This document shows, piece by piece, positions 53,001 through 59,487 of a stretch of 64,000 nt of DNA. Numbering within the stretch: position 1 is the stretch's first letter; each line of letters opens with the position of its first letter. The notes under the pieces were generated by a model, which did no database searches, was not told where the DNA came from, and saw only the letters and a list, made by a program, of their open reading frames with translations. Made by a program: the position numbers and the translations under genes. This DNA comes from Labedella populi (lineage in GTDB: Bacteria > Actinomycetota > Actinomycetes > Actinomycetales > Microbacteriaceae): NCBI RefSeq assembly GCF_004078655.1, contig NZ_RZNC01000004.1, positions 62,001 to 126,000 on the forward strand, in the 5' to 3' direction.

Positions 53001-55422
53001 AGGCGCCGTAGGCGTCCGTCGGGGCGACCGGGATCGTGGACGCGCGTCCCGAGGCCACGAAGTGCGCATCGATCTGCTGACGCGTCAGCACACTCGAGTA
53101 CACCGCGACGTCGTCGATCGCACCGGCGAAGAACTTGCTCGCCGGCTGGTTCGGCCAGCCGCCGACGTTGTCGCCGCCCACCCGCCAGTAGCCGGTGAAG
53201 GCTTGGCCTGCCGTGGTGTCGGCACGCGATGCGACCTTCTTCGAGTCGACGTAGAGTTGCATCCCGGCGGGACCCATGCTCGCCACGACGTGGTGCCACT
53301 GATCGTCGTTGTAGCTCGCGCCGCTCGTCACGACCCGCGTGTTGCCCGTGTAGACACCGAAGTTGATGCGGCCGGAGTTGTCCATGTAGACGTGCCGGTC
53401 GTAGGAGGTCGAGTCGCCGGTGCGGTTGTTGCCGAACCCGATGATCTTTCCGCCGGACGTGCTCGTCGTCTTGATCCATGCCTCGGCCGTGAACGTGTTC
53501 GGGCCGGGCTGGACAGCCGTCGAGACGCCGAATGTGCCGTCCGTCCCGCCGAAGGTCGTCGCGGTGTTCGGCGATGATGCATCCTGACCGGCCGTGCCGC
53601 GCGTCGTGGTGCCGGAGAGCGTCACGTCGTCGCCGGCCGCCCAGTCGTATCCGACCGTGCCGGAGGACTCGCCGAGCGGCCAGAACGAGGCCGGGTTGTC
53701 GTCGAGCACCTCTTGCGCGTAGTCGCTGATCTCGCCGTCCTCGGCGATCGTGACGCTCACGAGGTTGCCTTGCGTCGCGTTGCCGTACGGGTCCGTCACC
53801 CGGATCCGATACGTATAGGTGGCGCCGGGAGTGAGCCCCGTGTCCGTGAAGGACATCAGCGGTCTGGTGTAGAAGTTCGACGACGCCGTGGTCGTGTAGA
53901 CGGGGTTGTTCGTCTGGCTGTTGCGGATCACAGTGTACGTGAGTTCCGCGTTGTCACGATCGTGATTCGCCTGCCAGGCGATGCGGGCCGTGCCGCGGCT
54001 GAACGAGACGACGTTGGGGACGAAGTCGGCGCTGTTGAGGCGCGGACCGTCGTCGTTCGGCGCGATGTCCTTCGTGGCGAAGCGGACGAGGCCCTGCTGA
54101 CGCACACCGTTCACGGTCGTGAACTCACCGCCGTAGAGAACGTACTTGCCGGCGACGAGGACATCCCATGGGCCCTGCGATGCACCGGAGGCCTGACCCG
54201 TGTTGAAGGTCGGGAACCAGTTGAGGAGCGTCGGGGACGGGGTGCCGTTGAAGTTGTAGTAGCCGTGGGGGTCGGCCGTGAGCGTCCCCGTCGTGGCCTT
54301 CGTGAAGGCGATGGCGCGGTAGAAGGACCACGGGTCGGTCTGGGGGAAACCCCCGACGTTGCCGCAGTAGTGGGCGTGACCGGCGGTGTAGACGACGTCG
54401 TCGGCCGGCGAGACCGAGTAGCTGTCACCGTGGCAGTCCTCCACCCACTGCAGCTCGCCGCCGTTCCAGTCGGCCTTGAAGGTGCCCTCGAGGTTTCCGC
54501 CGGAACCGAAGACGTAGCCGGTCCCGTAGACACTCGTGCCATCGGACGCGAGGGAGTTGATGTTCGCGTCCTCTCCGCCGTTGCGGATGAGGTTGTTGAT
54601 GGCCCATGGCAGCAGGCCGCCGGTCGTCGTGTCGACGGCGGCGAGCCCGTAGCCGGGGTTGCTCGAGCCGTTGACCGTCGTGAACGCTCCACCCAGGACG
54701 ATCTTCGATCCGTCGGGCGACATCGTCATGGCGGCGACGCTGCCGCCGACGGCCGCGGGGGCCCACGGTGTCATCGCCCCGTTCGAGGCGGCGAACGCCG
54801 CCGCCCCGAAGCGGTCCTGACTGTTGATGGCCGTGAACGCTCCACCCGTGTAGACCGTCGTGTCGGTCGCGACGATCGCGTTGACGCGGCGCGTGACGTT
54901 CGGCTTGAAGGTCGTCACGAGAGCGCCGGTCGCGATGTCGAATGCCGCGATGTACGTGCGCGTGACACCGTCGACCTGCGTGAAGAGACCCCCGACGTAG
55001 AGGCGCTTGCCATCCGGCGAGGCCGCGACGGTGCGTGCCTGCTGGTTGAACTGCGGCGCGAACGGCAGCAGGGCGCCCGTCGTCAGGTCGTAGGCCAGGA
55101 AGTTCTTGCGAGCCACCGTGTTGACGCCCGCGTTCGAGCCCGCGGGGCGCGCCGTCTCGAACTTGCCGACGACATAGACGGTGTTGCCGACGACGGTCTG
55201 GTCCCACACGACGCCATCGATCTGGGGCGCGGGGAGCGGGTCACTCGATACCGTTTCGGGCGTGCCGGCAGGCGGGCGGGTGTCCGCGACCGCTGGCTGG
55301 AGGGAGAGCATGCTCAGCACGATCGCGGACACCGTGACGCCGACGAGCGCGATCAGTCGCGCTCCCCGGCGGCTGCGGGGCTCGAATGTTGAGGCTTCAG
55401 GGACCGGCAACGATGGGGTCAT
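50026..55422 (-). CDS. Large secreted beta-propeller/FN3/LamG/PKD protein
   Basis: A 1,798-residue exported protein. The signal peptide ends near residue 47 (AVAD). A propeller-like region of GGAFTTVNG-type repeats spans ~48-455 and a fibronectin-III-like domain ~466-560. Two LamG/concanavalin domains begin near 567 and 804 (FWPLGESSG, YYRLGESSG). Three PKD repeats follow at ~1037-1290 (APTASFTA, WDFGDG, TVTLTVTDD), then a jelly-roll module (~1292-1490), a fourth PKD (~1505-1590) and a second jelly-roll (~1594-1798) like the one in the beta-helix protein. There is no LPxTG or membrane anchor. Probably an extracellular, sugar-binding matrix protein of the EPS. The start ATG 55422 gives a standard signal peptide; GTG 55455 is possible. 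Confidence 0.85.
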   Translation of the reverse strand: MTPSLPVPEASTFEPRSRRGARLIALVGVTVSAIVLSMLSLQPAVADTRPPAGTPETVSSDPLPAPQIDGVVWDQTVVGNTVYVVGKFETARPAGSNAGVNTVARKNFLAYDLTTGALLPFAPQFNQQARTVAASPDGKRLYVGGLFTQVDGVTRTYIAAFDIATGALVTTFKPNVTRRVNAIVATDTTVYTGGAFTAINSQDRFGAAAFAASNGAMTPWAPAAVGGSVAAMTMSPDGSKIVLGGAFTTVNGSSNPGYGLAAVDTTTGGLLPWAINNLIRNGGEDANINSLASDGTSVYGTGYVFGSGGNLEGTFKADWNGGELQWVEDCHGDSYSVSPADDVVYTAGHAHYCGNVGGFPQTDPWSFYRAIAFTKATTGTLTADPHGYYNFNGTPSPTLLNWFPTFNTGQASGASQGPWDVLVAGKYVLYGGEFTTVNGVRQQGLVRFATKDIAPNDDGPRLNSADFVPNVVSFSRGTARIAWQANHDRDNAELTYTVIRNSQTNNPVYTTTASSNFYTRPLMSFTDTGLTPGATYTYRIRVTDPYGNATQGNLVSVTIAEDGEISDYAQEVLDDNPASFWPLGESSGTVGYDWAAGDDVTLSGTTTRGTAGQDASSPNTATTFGGTDGTFGVSTAVQPGPNTFTAEAWIKTTSTSGGKIIGFGNNRTGDSTSYDRHVYMDNSGRINFGVYTGNTRVVTSGASYNDDQWHHVVASMGPAGMQLYVDSKKVASRADTTAGQAFTGYWRVGGDNVGGWPNQPASKFFAGAIDDVAVYSSVLTRQQIDAHFVASGRASTIPVAPTDAYGASVFALDPTLYYRLGESSGSEAVDSGPFGNPGTYTGLVEKGVTGALRGNADTAARFAPTEEWWGWNEAGVASNATFSNPTTYAVEAWFKTTTTRGGKIVGFGASPTGGSGGYDRHVYMENDGRLTFGTWTGQANTVTSSAAFNDGEWHHVVAQQSNAGMNMFIDGASVGTNPQTGAQDYTGYWRIGGDTTWGGTAPYFAGAIDEVAVYAAPLTSEQVGQHHELGLGIAPNIAPTASFTAGATDLSVALDASASTDPDGTIVSSMWDFGDGTTGTGSTITHSYAEGGTYTVSLLVTDNRGGTATTTREVAVAAPNTAPTASFTATVDDLAGSFDASASSDADGTIASYAWNFGDGETATGATTTHTYGSAGDYLVTLTVTDNRGGTATTTRIVSATVPANQNPTASFTASGSGLTVSVDGSASNDPDGTIASYAWDFGDEGTATGATANHTYAAAGDYTVTLTVTDDTGATAQTTKSVTVAAPPVSSTIAADAFERTGTSAWGTADTGGPWTVTGGASAFSVQGGDGVMTLPAGHTRNARLNQVSVTDVTLAADVATPVVANGGGAYISLVARQVNTAYYSARVRIQNGAVLLQILRSGTVISQSNVPGLAVTPSTTLRLKVEATGTSPTTITTKAWVSGETEPTAWQLSTTDSTAALQSAGQIGATGYISGSTTTGPIPVRFDDFTAVVPGGGVITPPENEAPTASFTATPTELSVAVDASASTDADGSIAGYAWNFGDGATATGATATHSYAAAGTYTVTLTVTDDDGATETTTRSVVVTTPPDAETVAADSFEQRSVTSGWGTSSSGAPWTVGGGASGFSVTNGAGVITNAAGASRSAALNTVSESSTDSVVSFVVPALTTGGGQYVTVVGRQVGSEKYSAVALLTANGTIQLQLARGGTKLQTLNLPGTTYAADSTVTIRVQVFGTAPTTIRAKAWTDAQTEPATWQVSRTDTTAALQTAGTTGLVFYVSGSSTAPGTIRFADYVVKRF

Positions 55423-55512
55423 GAAAATCTCGCGTCTCTGGATAAGCGGGTGCACCGACTAGCGGGGCGATGGCTCAGAGAACTGAGGGCCGCTCACATC
55501 GGGTGTGGCTAA

Positions 55513-55555
55513 ATGCTAGCTTCCCTCACGTTTTTTCATCCCCCCCCATTCGGGG
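55513..55555 (-). promoter_or_regulatory. EPS promoter element C and -10 of the large secreted-protein gene
   Basis: Minus strand CCCCGAATGGGGGGGG (55555-55540) followed, 24 nt after the fifth G, by a TAGCAT -10 box (55518-55513). Upstream and downstream the gap 55456-55732 shows no other gene. The element and its flank (TGAGGGA) match element D. Confidence 0.65.
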
Positions 55556-55732
55556 CTGAACACGGCCCCCGAGCGGGGACGGAGTACGTCCTGCGGCCAC
55601 GGTCACCGCACCGCCGCCGCGCCGACTCCCGCCGGCCCCAACGGGCGACGACAAGGCTCGCAGCGAGGACGAAAGGGGCGGGTGCGTCGACGTCCGTCGA
55701 CCCACCCGCCCCCGCTCACCCGGGTGCTCGTC

Positions 55733-56422
55733 CTATTGCGGTGCACTTCCCTCGAAGACGACGGCCGGCTCCGCCGCCGTGTAGTCGACCGTTATCCGTA
55801 CGCGGTCGCGGTCCTCCGTCGGGACGTTGTAGACGAACGTGCCGGTGGCCGTCTCTCCGGGAGCAACCTCGGCGGGGAGCGCAACACCGCCGGGCTCGGC
55901 GAGCTCGATCGCGGGGATCTGCTCGTCTCCGTAGAACACGTTGGTGACGGCACTGATGAGCGGATACGCCTCGTCGCTGTCATTCGTGAACGTGACCGAG
56001 AATCGCAGCGACGGGCCGGCAATCTCGCCCGGCATTGACGCCTCACCCTCGACGGACTCGAGATCCGACATCGAGACGGTGACGCCGTCGTCGATGGGGG
56101 CCTCGTCGCCGAACTCGAGGATGTCGTCCGTCACCTCTCCATCGGCGGCGGGCTCCTCGGACGCATCCGTGTCCGCGCTCGCGCTCGCGCTCGGCCCGGG
56201 GTCGTCGGACGCCTCCTCGGAGGGCTCGGCCGACGCCGTGGGCGGCGCACCCGGAGCCGGGGAGTCCGCCGACGTGACCGACCAGACGACGAGCGCCGCG
56301 ACGAGCGCGAGCACGACGACGGACACGAGGATGACGAGCGCCCGACGTCGAGAGCGCGCCTCGCCGTCCTCGGCGACCGGGCTCGGATCGATCGGATCGT
56401 TCACGGGGGTCTTGTCACTCAT
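55733..56422 (-). CDS. Membrane-anchored hypothetical protein with Ig-like outer domain
   Basis: A 229-residue protein: ~25 cytosolic residues, one transmembrane helix (ALVILVSVVVLALVAALVVW), a Ser/Pro/Glu/Asp-rich spacer (~50-100) and a beta-rich outer domain (LRFSVTFTNDSDEAYPLISA, then EVAPGETATGTFVYNVP) resembling DUF4352-type Ig-like folds. ATG at 56422 overlaps the phosphotransferase stop (ATGA), so the two are made together. Function not recognised; surface role near the EPS inferred. Confidence 0.78.
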   Translation of the reverse strand: MSDKTPVNDPIDPSPVAEDGEARSRRRALVILVSVVVLALVAALVVWSVTSADSPAPGAPPTASAEPSEEASDDPGPSASASADTDASEEPAADGEVTDDILEFGDEAPIDDGVTVSMSDLESVEGEASMPGEIAGPSLRFSVTFTNDSDEAYPLISAVTNVFYGDEQIPAIELAEPGGVALPAEVAPGETATGTFVYNVPTEDRDRVRITVDYTAAEPAVVFEGSAPQ

Positions 56423-57183
56423 CGTGCATCTCCGATCTGGGGGGCGTCGAGCGCCACCATGTCTCTGAACCATTTGACTGCGGCGAGCAGGAGGAAGCCC
56501 GCGTTCGCCGCGAAGAGCAGCGTATAGACGCCGAAGAACACGAGGTGCGCCCCGAGCAGCGCGAACACGAGGCAGAGGAACCCGTAATCGGTCGGGATCA
56601 CCAGGAATGATCGCAATCGCGATCCGCCACCCGTCTCGGCCGTCCCCTTTCGGCCGCGCACGTATTTCAACTGGTCGTTGAGGATCATCGCGAAGAATGT
56701 GACGTTCGCGACGATCGAGAACCCGATCGGGACGAGCAACCAGGCCTCGGACGAGAGGTCGAAGAACCGGAAGGCGGCGATGAGCACGGCGAGGTGCAGG
56801 CTCGAGATCTTGAGCGCGTCGACGACGTGGTCGAGCCACTCCCCCGCGGCGGAGCCGCCTCCGCGCAACCGGGCGACCTGGCCGTCGGCGGAATCGAAGG
56901 CGTAGCCGATGGCGAGGAGGAGCCAGACGAGCACGCCGGACCACCACGCGGGCGGGACCGTCGCGATGATCGCGATACCCGAGAACGTGAAGGCCGCGCT
57001 GACGGCCGTCACGGCGTTGGGCGTCATTCCCGCGAGATAGGCGCCGGCCGCGATGAGGCGGCCCACACGGCGGTTGACGTAGATGGAGTACGCCGGCGCC
57101 CCGCGCGCCGCGCCCTTCTGCGCGGAGGCCAGTCGCGCGACGGTCGCGCGGTATCCCTCCACGGGTCGCTCTGTCGTGGTCAT
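56419..57183 (-). CDS. CDP-alcohol phosphatidyltransferase family protein
   Basis: A 254-residue membrane enzyme with about six helices. The catalytic motif DSADGQVARLRGGGSAAGEW...DHVVD (D-x2-D-G-x2-A-R...G-x3-D-x3-D, residues ~95-124) is intact. The family moves a phospho-alcohol from a CDP carrier to an acceptor alcohol. The divergent neighbour encodes a cytidylyltransferase that could supply the CDP-linked donor. The substrate is open: inositol, glycerol or a polymer alcohol. Under EPS promoter element D. Confidence 0.88.
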   Translation of the reverse strand: MTTTERPVEGYRATVARLASAQKGAARGAPAYSIYVNRRVGRLIAAGAYLAGMTPNAVTAVSAAFTFSGIAIIATVPPAWWSGVLVWLLLAIGYAFDSADGQVARLRGGGSAAGEWLDHVVDALKISSLHLAVLIAAFRFFDLSSEAWLLVPIGFSIVANVTFFAMILNDQLKYVRGRKGTAETGGGSRLRSFLVIPTDYGFLCLVFALLGAHLVFFGVYTLLFAANAGFLLLAAVKWFRDMVALDAPQIGDAR

Positions 57184-57232
57184 CGATCACTCCCTCGTCC
57201 GCTCGGCGCACGGCGGTGCTCCGAGTCAGGCC

Positions 57233-57298
57233 AGACTACCCGCGCGAAAAGCCGTTTAACGAGGATCCCTCATTTCATACTCCCCCCAGTTCACGGGG
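57233..57298 (-). promoter_or_regulatory. EPS promoter element D and -10 of the phosphotransferase operon
   Basis: Minus strand CCCCGTGAACTGGGGGG (57298-57282), then 44 nt after the fifth G a TAGTCT -10 box (57238-57233). The flank TATGAAATGAGGGA resembles that of element C. No -35 consensus. Confidence 0.65.
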
Positions 57299-57326
57299 TT
57301 TTCTGGCCCCGGCGCCGCCGAGTGGC

Positions 57327-57361
57327 TATCATCGTGAGTGTCCCTCACCTGAGGAACACTC
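57327..57361 (+). promoter_or_regulatory. -10 box and start-site hairpin of the cytidylyltransferase gene
   Basis: TATCAT at 57327-57332 followed by an inverted repeat, GAGTGTCCCTC (57336-57346) and GAGGAACACTC (57351-57361), with one mismatch and a 4-nt loop at the expected transcript start. Either an operator or a 5' RNA hairpin. Confidence 0.5.
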
Positions 57362-57416
57362 GACTTCCCGGCGCCTCTTCGACGCGCCGTCATCTCACGA
57401 GAGCAGGGGGTGCAGC

Positions 57417-57872
57417 GTGGTCCGAATCGGATACGCGGCCGGTGCGTTCGACCTCTTCCACGTCGGCCACCTCAACATCTTGAAGCACGCCAAGAGCGCG
57501 TGCGACTACCTCATCGCGGGCGTCGTGAGTGACGAGCTCCTCATCTCCCGCAAGCGCGTCACTCCGGTCATCCCACTCGCCGAACGCATGGAGATCGTCG
57601 GCAACATCCGCTACGTCGACCAGGTCGTCGCCGAGGACCTCTCCTCGAAGATGGAGATGTGGGAGCGGCTGCGCTTCACGACGTTCTTCAAGGGCGACGA
57701 CTGGCGCGGAACGCCTCAGGGCCTCGAACTCGAACGCCAGTTCGCCGAGGTCGGCGTCGAGGTCGTCTACTTCCCGTACACGATGTCCACGTCGAGCACG
57801 GCGCTGCGTCGCGCTCTCGCGTCGCTCGAAGCCGGCGCGGTCGTCGCGGAGCCGGTCGCCGCGCGAGGCTGA
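57417..57872 (+). CDS. Adenylyl/cytidylyltransferase family protein, TagD-like
   Basis: A 151-residue nucleotidyltransferase. YAAGAFDLFHVGHLNILKHA (residues ~6-25) carries the HxGH motif, and STSSTALRRALASL near the end is the ISTT-like nucleotide loop. It resembles glycerol-3-phosphate cytidylyltransferase, so it likely makes a CDP-activated alcohol or sugar alcohol. GTG at 57417 is preceded by AGGGGG with a 7-nt gap. It is divergent from the CDP-alcohol phosphotransferase and closes the EPS locus. Confidence 0.87.
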   Translation: MVRIGYAAGAFDLFHVGHLNILKHAKSACDYLIAGVVSDELLISRKRVTPVIPLAERMEIVGNIRYVDQVVAEDLSSKMEMWERLRFTTFFKGDDWRGTPQGLELERQFAEVGVEVVYFPYTMSTSSTALRRALASLEAGAVVAEPVAARG

Positions 57873-57876
57873 TCGA

Positions 57877-58434
57877 CTAGGAGCCGACGGCCCTCCGCTC
57901 CCGGTACGCGTTGACGTTCATGCGGTTGCCGCAGTTGCCGACGTCGCAGTAGCGCTTCGACCGATTGCGCGACAGATCGACGAGCACGGCGTCGCAGTCC
58001 GAGGCCGCGCATACTCGCATCCGCTGCCACTCATCGGCACGGACCACGTCGACGAACGCCATCGCCGCCTCGACCTGCAGCCGCGTCACGACCGGGGCCT
58101 CCGGCTCGGTCGCGTGGATGTGCCAGTCGAAGCCGTCGTGCCGCCGCAACTGCGGCAGCGCAGCCCCCTCCTTCAGGAGAGCATTGATCTCGTCGACCGC
58201 CTCGTCGCGCGCGCTCGTCCAGATCCCGCGCAGGCGAGGACGGAGGGCACGCACCGCATCGAGCTCCTCCGTCGAGCCCGACCGCGATCCGGTGAACTCC
58301 TGCTCGTCGAGGAAGGCGAAGAGGTCGGCGGGCGCTGCGAGTTCGTCGTCACCCGAGGACGACGCGCCCGGCACCGTGTTGACGAGCGCGGCCGCGCACG
58401 CGAGCGAGAGTTCCGTGTCATGGGTGAAGATCAT
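57877..58434 (-). CDS. CGNR zinc-finger (ABATE) regulator
   Basis: A 185-residue protein. The N-terminal ~130 residues are the ABATE stress-domain, and the C-terminus holds the treble-clef CGNR finger: MRVCAASDCDAVLVD, then RYCDVGNCGNRMNVNAYRER (four Cys plus CGNR). Such proteins are putative transcription factors. CAGGAG precedes the ATG at 58434. It is divergent from an EamA transporter across 69 bp holding three TCCTGACA copies, which suggests it controls both genes. Confidence 0.88.
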   Translation of the reverse strand: MIFTHDTELSLACAAALVNTVPGASSSGDDELAAPADLFAFLDEQEFTGSRSGSTEELDAVRALRPRLRGIWTSARDEAVDEINALLKEGAALPQLRRHDGFDWHIHATEPEAPVVTRLQVEAAMAFVDVVRADEWQRMRVCAASDCDAVLVDLSRNRSKRYCDVGNCGNRMNVNAYRERRAVGS

Positions 58435-58438
58435 GTTG

Positions 58439-58496
58439 ACTCCTGACAGCCGGGGGTCGTAGTGTCAGGATCATCTTAGCCTTTCACTCCTGACAG
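58439..58496. promoter_or_regulatory. Triple TCCTGACA sites between the CGNR regulator and the EamA gene
   Basis: TCCTGACA at 58441-58448 and 58488-58495 on the plus strand, and on the minus strand at 58470-58463 (TGTCAGGA). The two direct copies share ACTCCTGACAG. They lie in the short divergent promoter region and form likely regulator binding sites. Confidence 0.6.
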
Positions 58497-58503
58497 GACT
58501 CCC

Positions 58504-59460
58504 ATGCGCTCGACGACAGCACCCACGGCCGGCATCCTCGTCGGGCTCGTCTCGGCCCTCGCTTTCGGCGCGAGCGGCCCCTTCGTCAAGACCCTCCTCG
58601 AGGCCGGGTGGTCGCCCGGATCGGCGGTGTTCCTCCGGACGCTGGGTGCGGCGATCGTGCTGCTCCCGGCCGGGCTCGTCGCCCTCAGGGGCCGGCTCGC
58701 ACTCGTCCTCAGGGAGTGGCGGCTCATCGTGGGATTCGGCATCATCGCCGTCGCGGGAGCGCAACTCTGCTACTTCGCTGCGGTCTCCCGCATGCCGGTC
58801 GGCATCTCACTGCTCATCGAGTACCTCGCTCCAGTGCTCCTCGTGATCGCGGCTTGGGCGCGCAGCCGGCGGGCGCCGTCGCGACTCACGGCGATCGGGT
58901 CGATCGTGAGCATCGGTGGGCTCGTGCTCGTCATCGACATCGCCGGCGCCACACCGGATCTCCTCGGCGTGCTCTTCGCCCTCGGCGCGGCCGTGTGCCT
59001 TGGCGGCTATTTCGTGCTCTCGGCGCGCCCGACAGAGTTGCCGCCGGTCGCGCTCGCAGCCGGCGGCCTGCTCGTCGCGTCGGTCGCCCTGGGTGCGGCC
59101 CTCCTGATCGGGGTGCTGCCCGTGTCAGCCCCCCTCGTCGACGTCCGACTCCTCGGCGCGATCGTGCCGTGGTGGGTCCCGATGCTCGTCATCGTACTCG
59201 TCGCCACGGCGTTCGGCTACGTGTCGGGAATCGTCGCGGCGAGCCGAATGGGCGAGCGTCTCGCATCCTTCGTCGGTCTCTCCGAGGTGCTGTTCGCCGT
59301 GCTGATCGCCTGGCTGCTGCTCGGCGAGGTGCCGACGCTGATTCAGGCGATCGGAGGCGCGCTCATCGTGGCCGGAGTCGTGCTCGTACGCCTCGACGGC
59401 AGCCGGGCGGCGACGGCCGTCGTACCGGAACCCGTGCCGCTCGCGCGGCTGCTCGACTGA
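58504..59460 (+). CDS. EamA/DMT-family transporter
   Basis: A 318-residue inner-membrane protein with ten hydrophobic helices in two EamA repeats (GLVSALAFGASGPFVKTLLE at the start; ALGAAVCLGGYFVLSARPTE opening the second). LSEVLFAVLIAWLLLGEVPT is the family's typical ninth-helix motif. It is likely an exporter of a small metabolite. AGGA lies before the ATG at 58504. It is divergent from, and probably controlled by, the CGNR regulator. Confidence 0.9.
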   Translation: MRSTTAPTAGILVGLVSALAFGASGPFVKTLLEAGWSPGSAVFLRTLGAAIVLLPAGLVALRGRLALVLREWRLIVGFGIIAVAGAQLCYFAAVSRMPVGISLLIEYLAPVLLVIAAWARSRRAPSRLTAIGSIVSIGGLVLVIDIAGATPDLLGVLFALGAAVCLGGYFVLSARPTELPPVALAAGGLLVASVALGAALLIGVLPVSAPLVDVRLLGAIVPWWVPMLVIVLVATAFGYVSGIVAASRMGERLASFVGLSEVLFAVLIAWLLLGEVPTLIQAIGGALIVAGVVLVRLDGSRAATAVVPEPVPLARLLD

Positions 59461-59487
59461 CCCCGAACGTCGGAGCCGGACCGCGCC

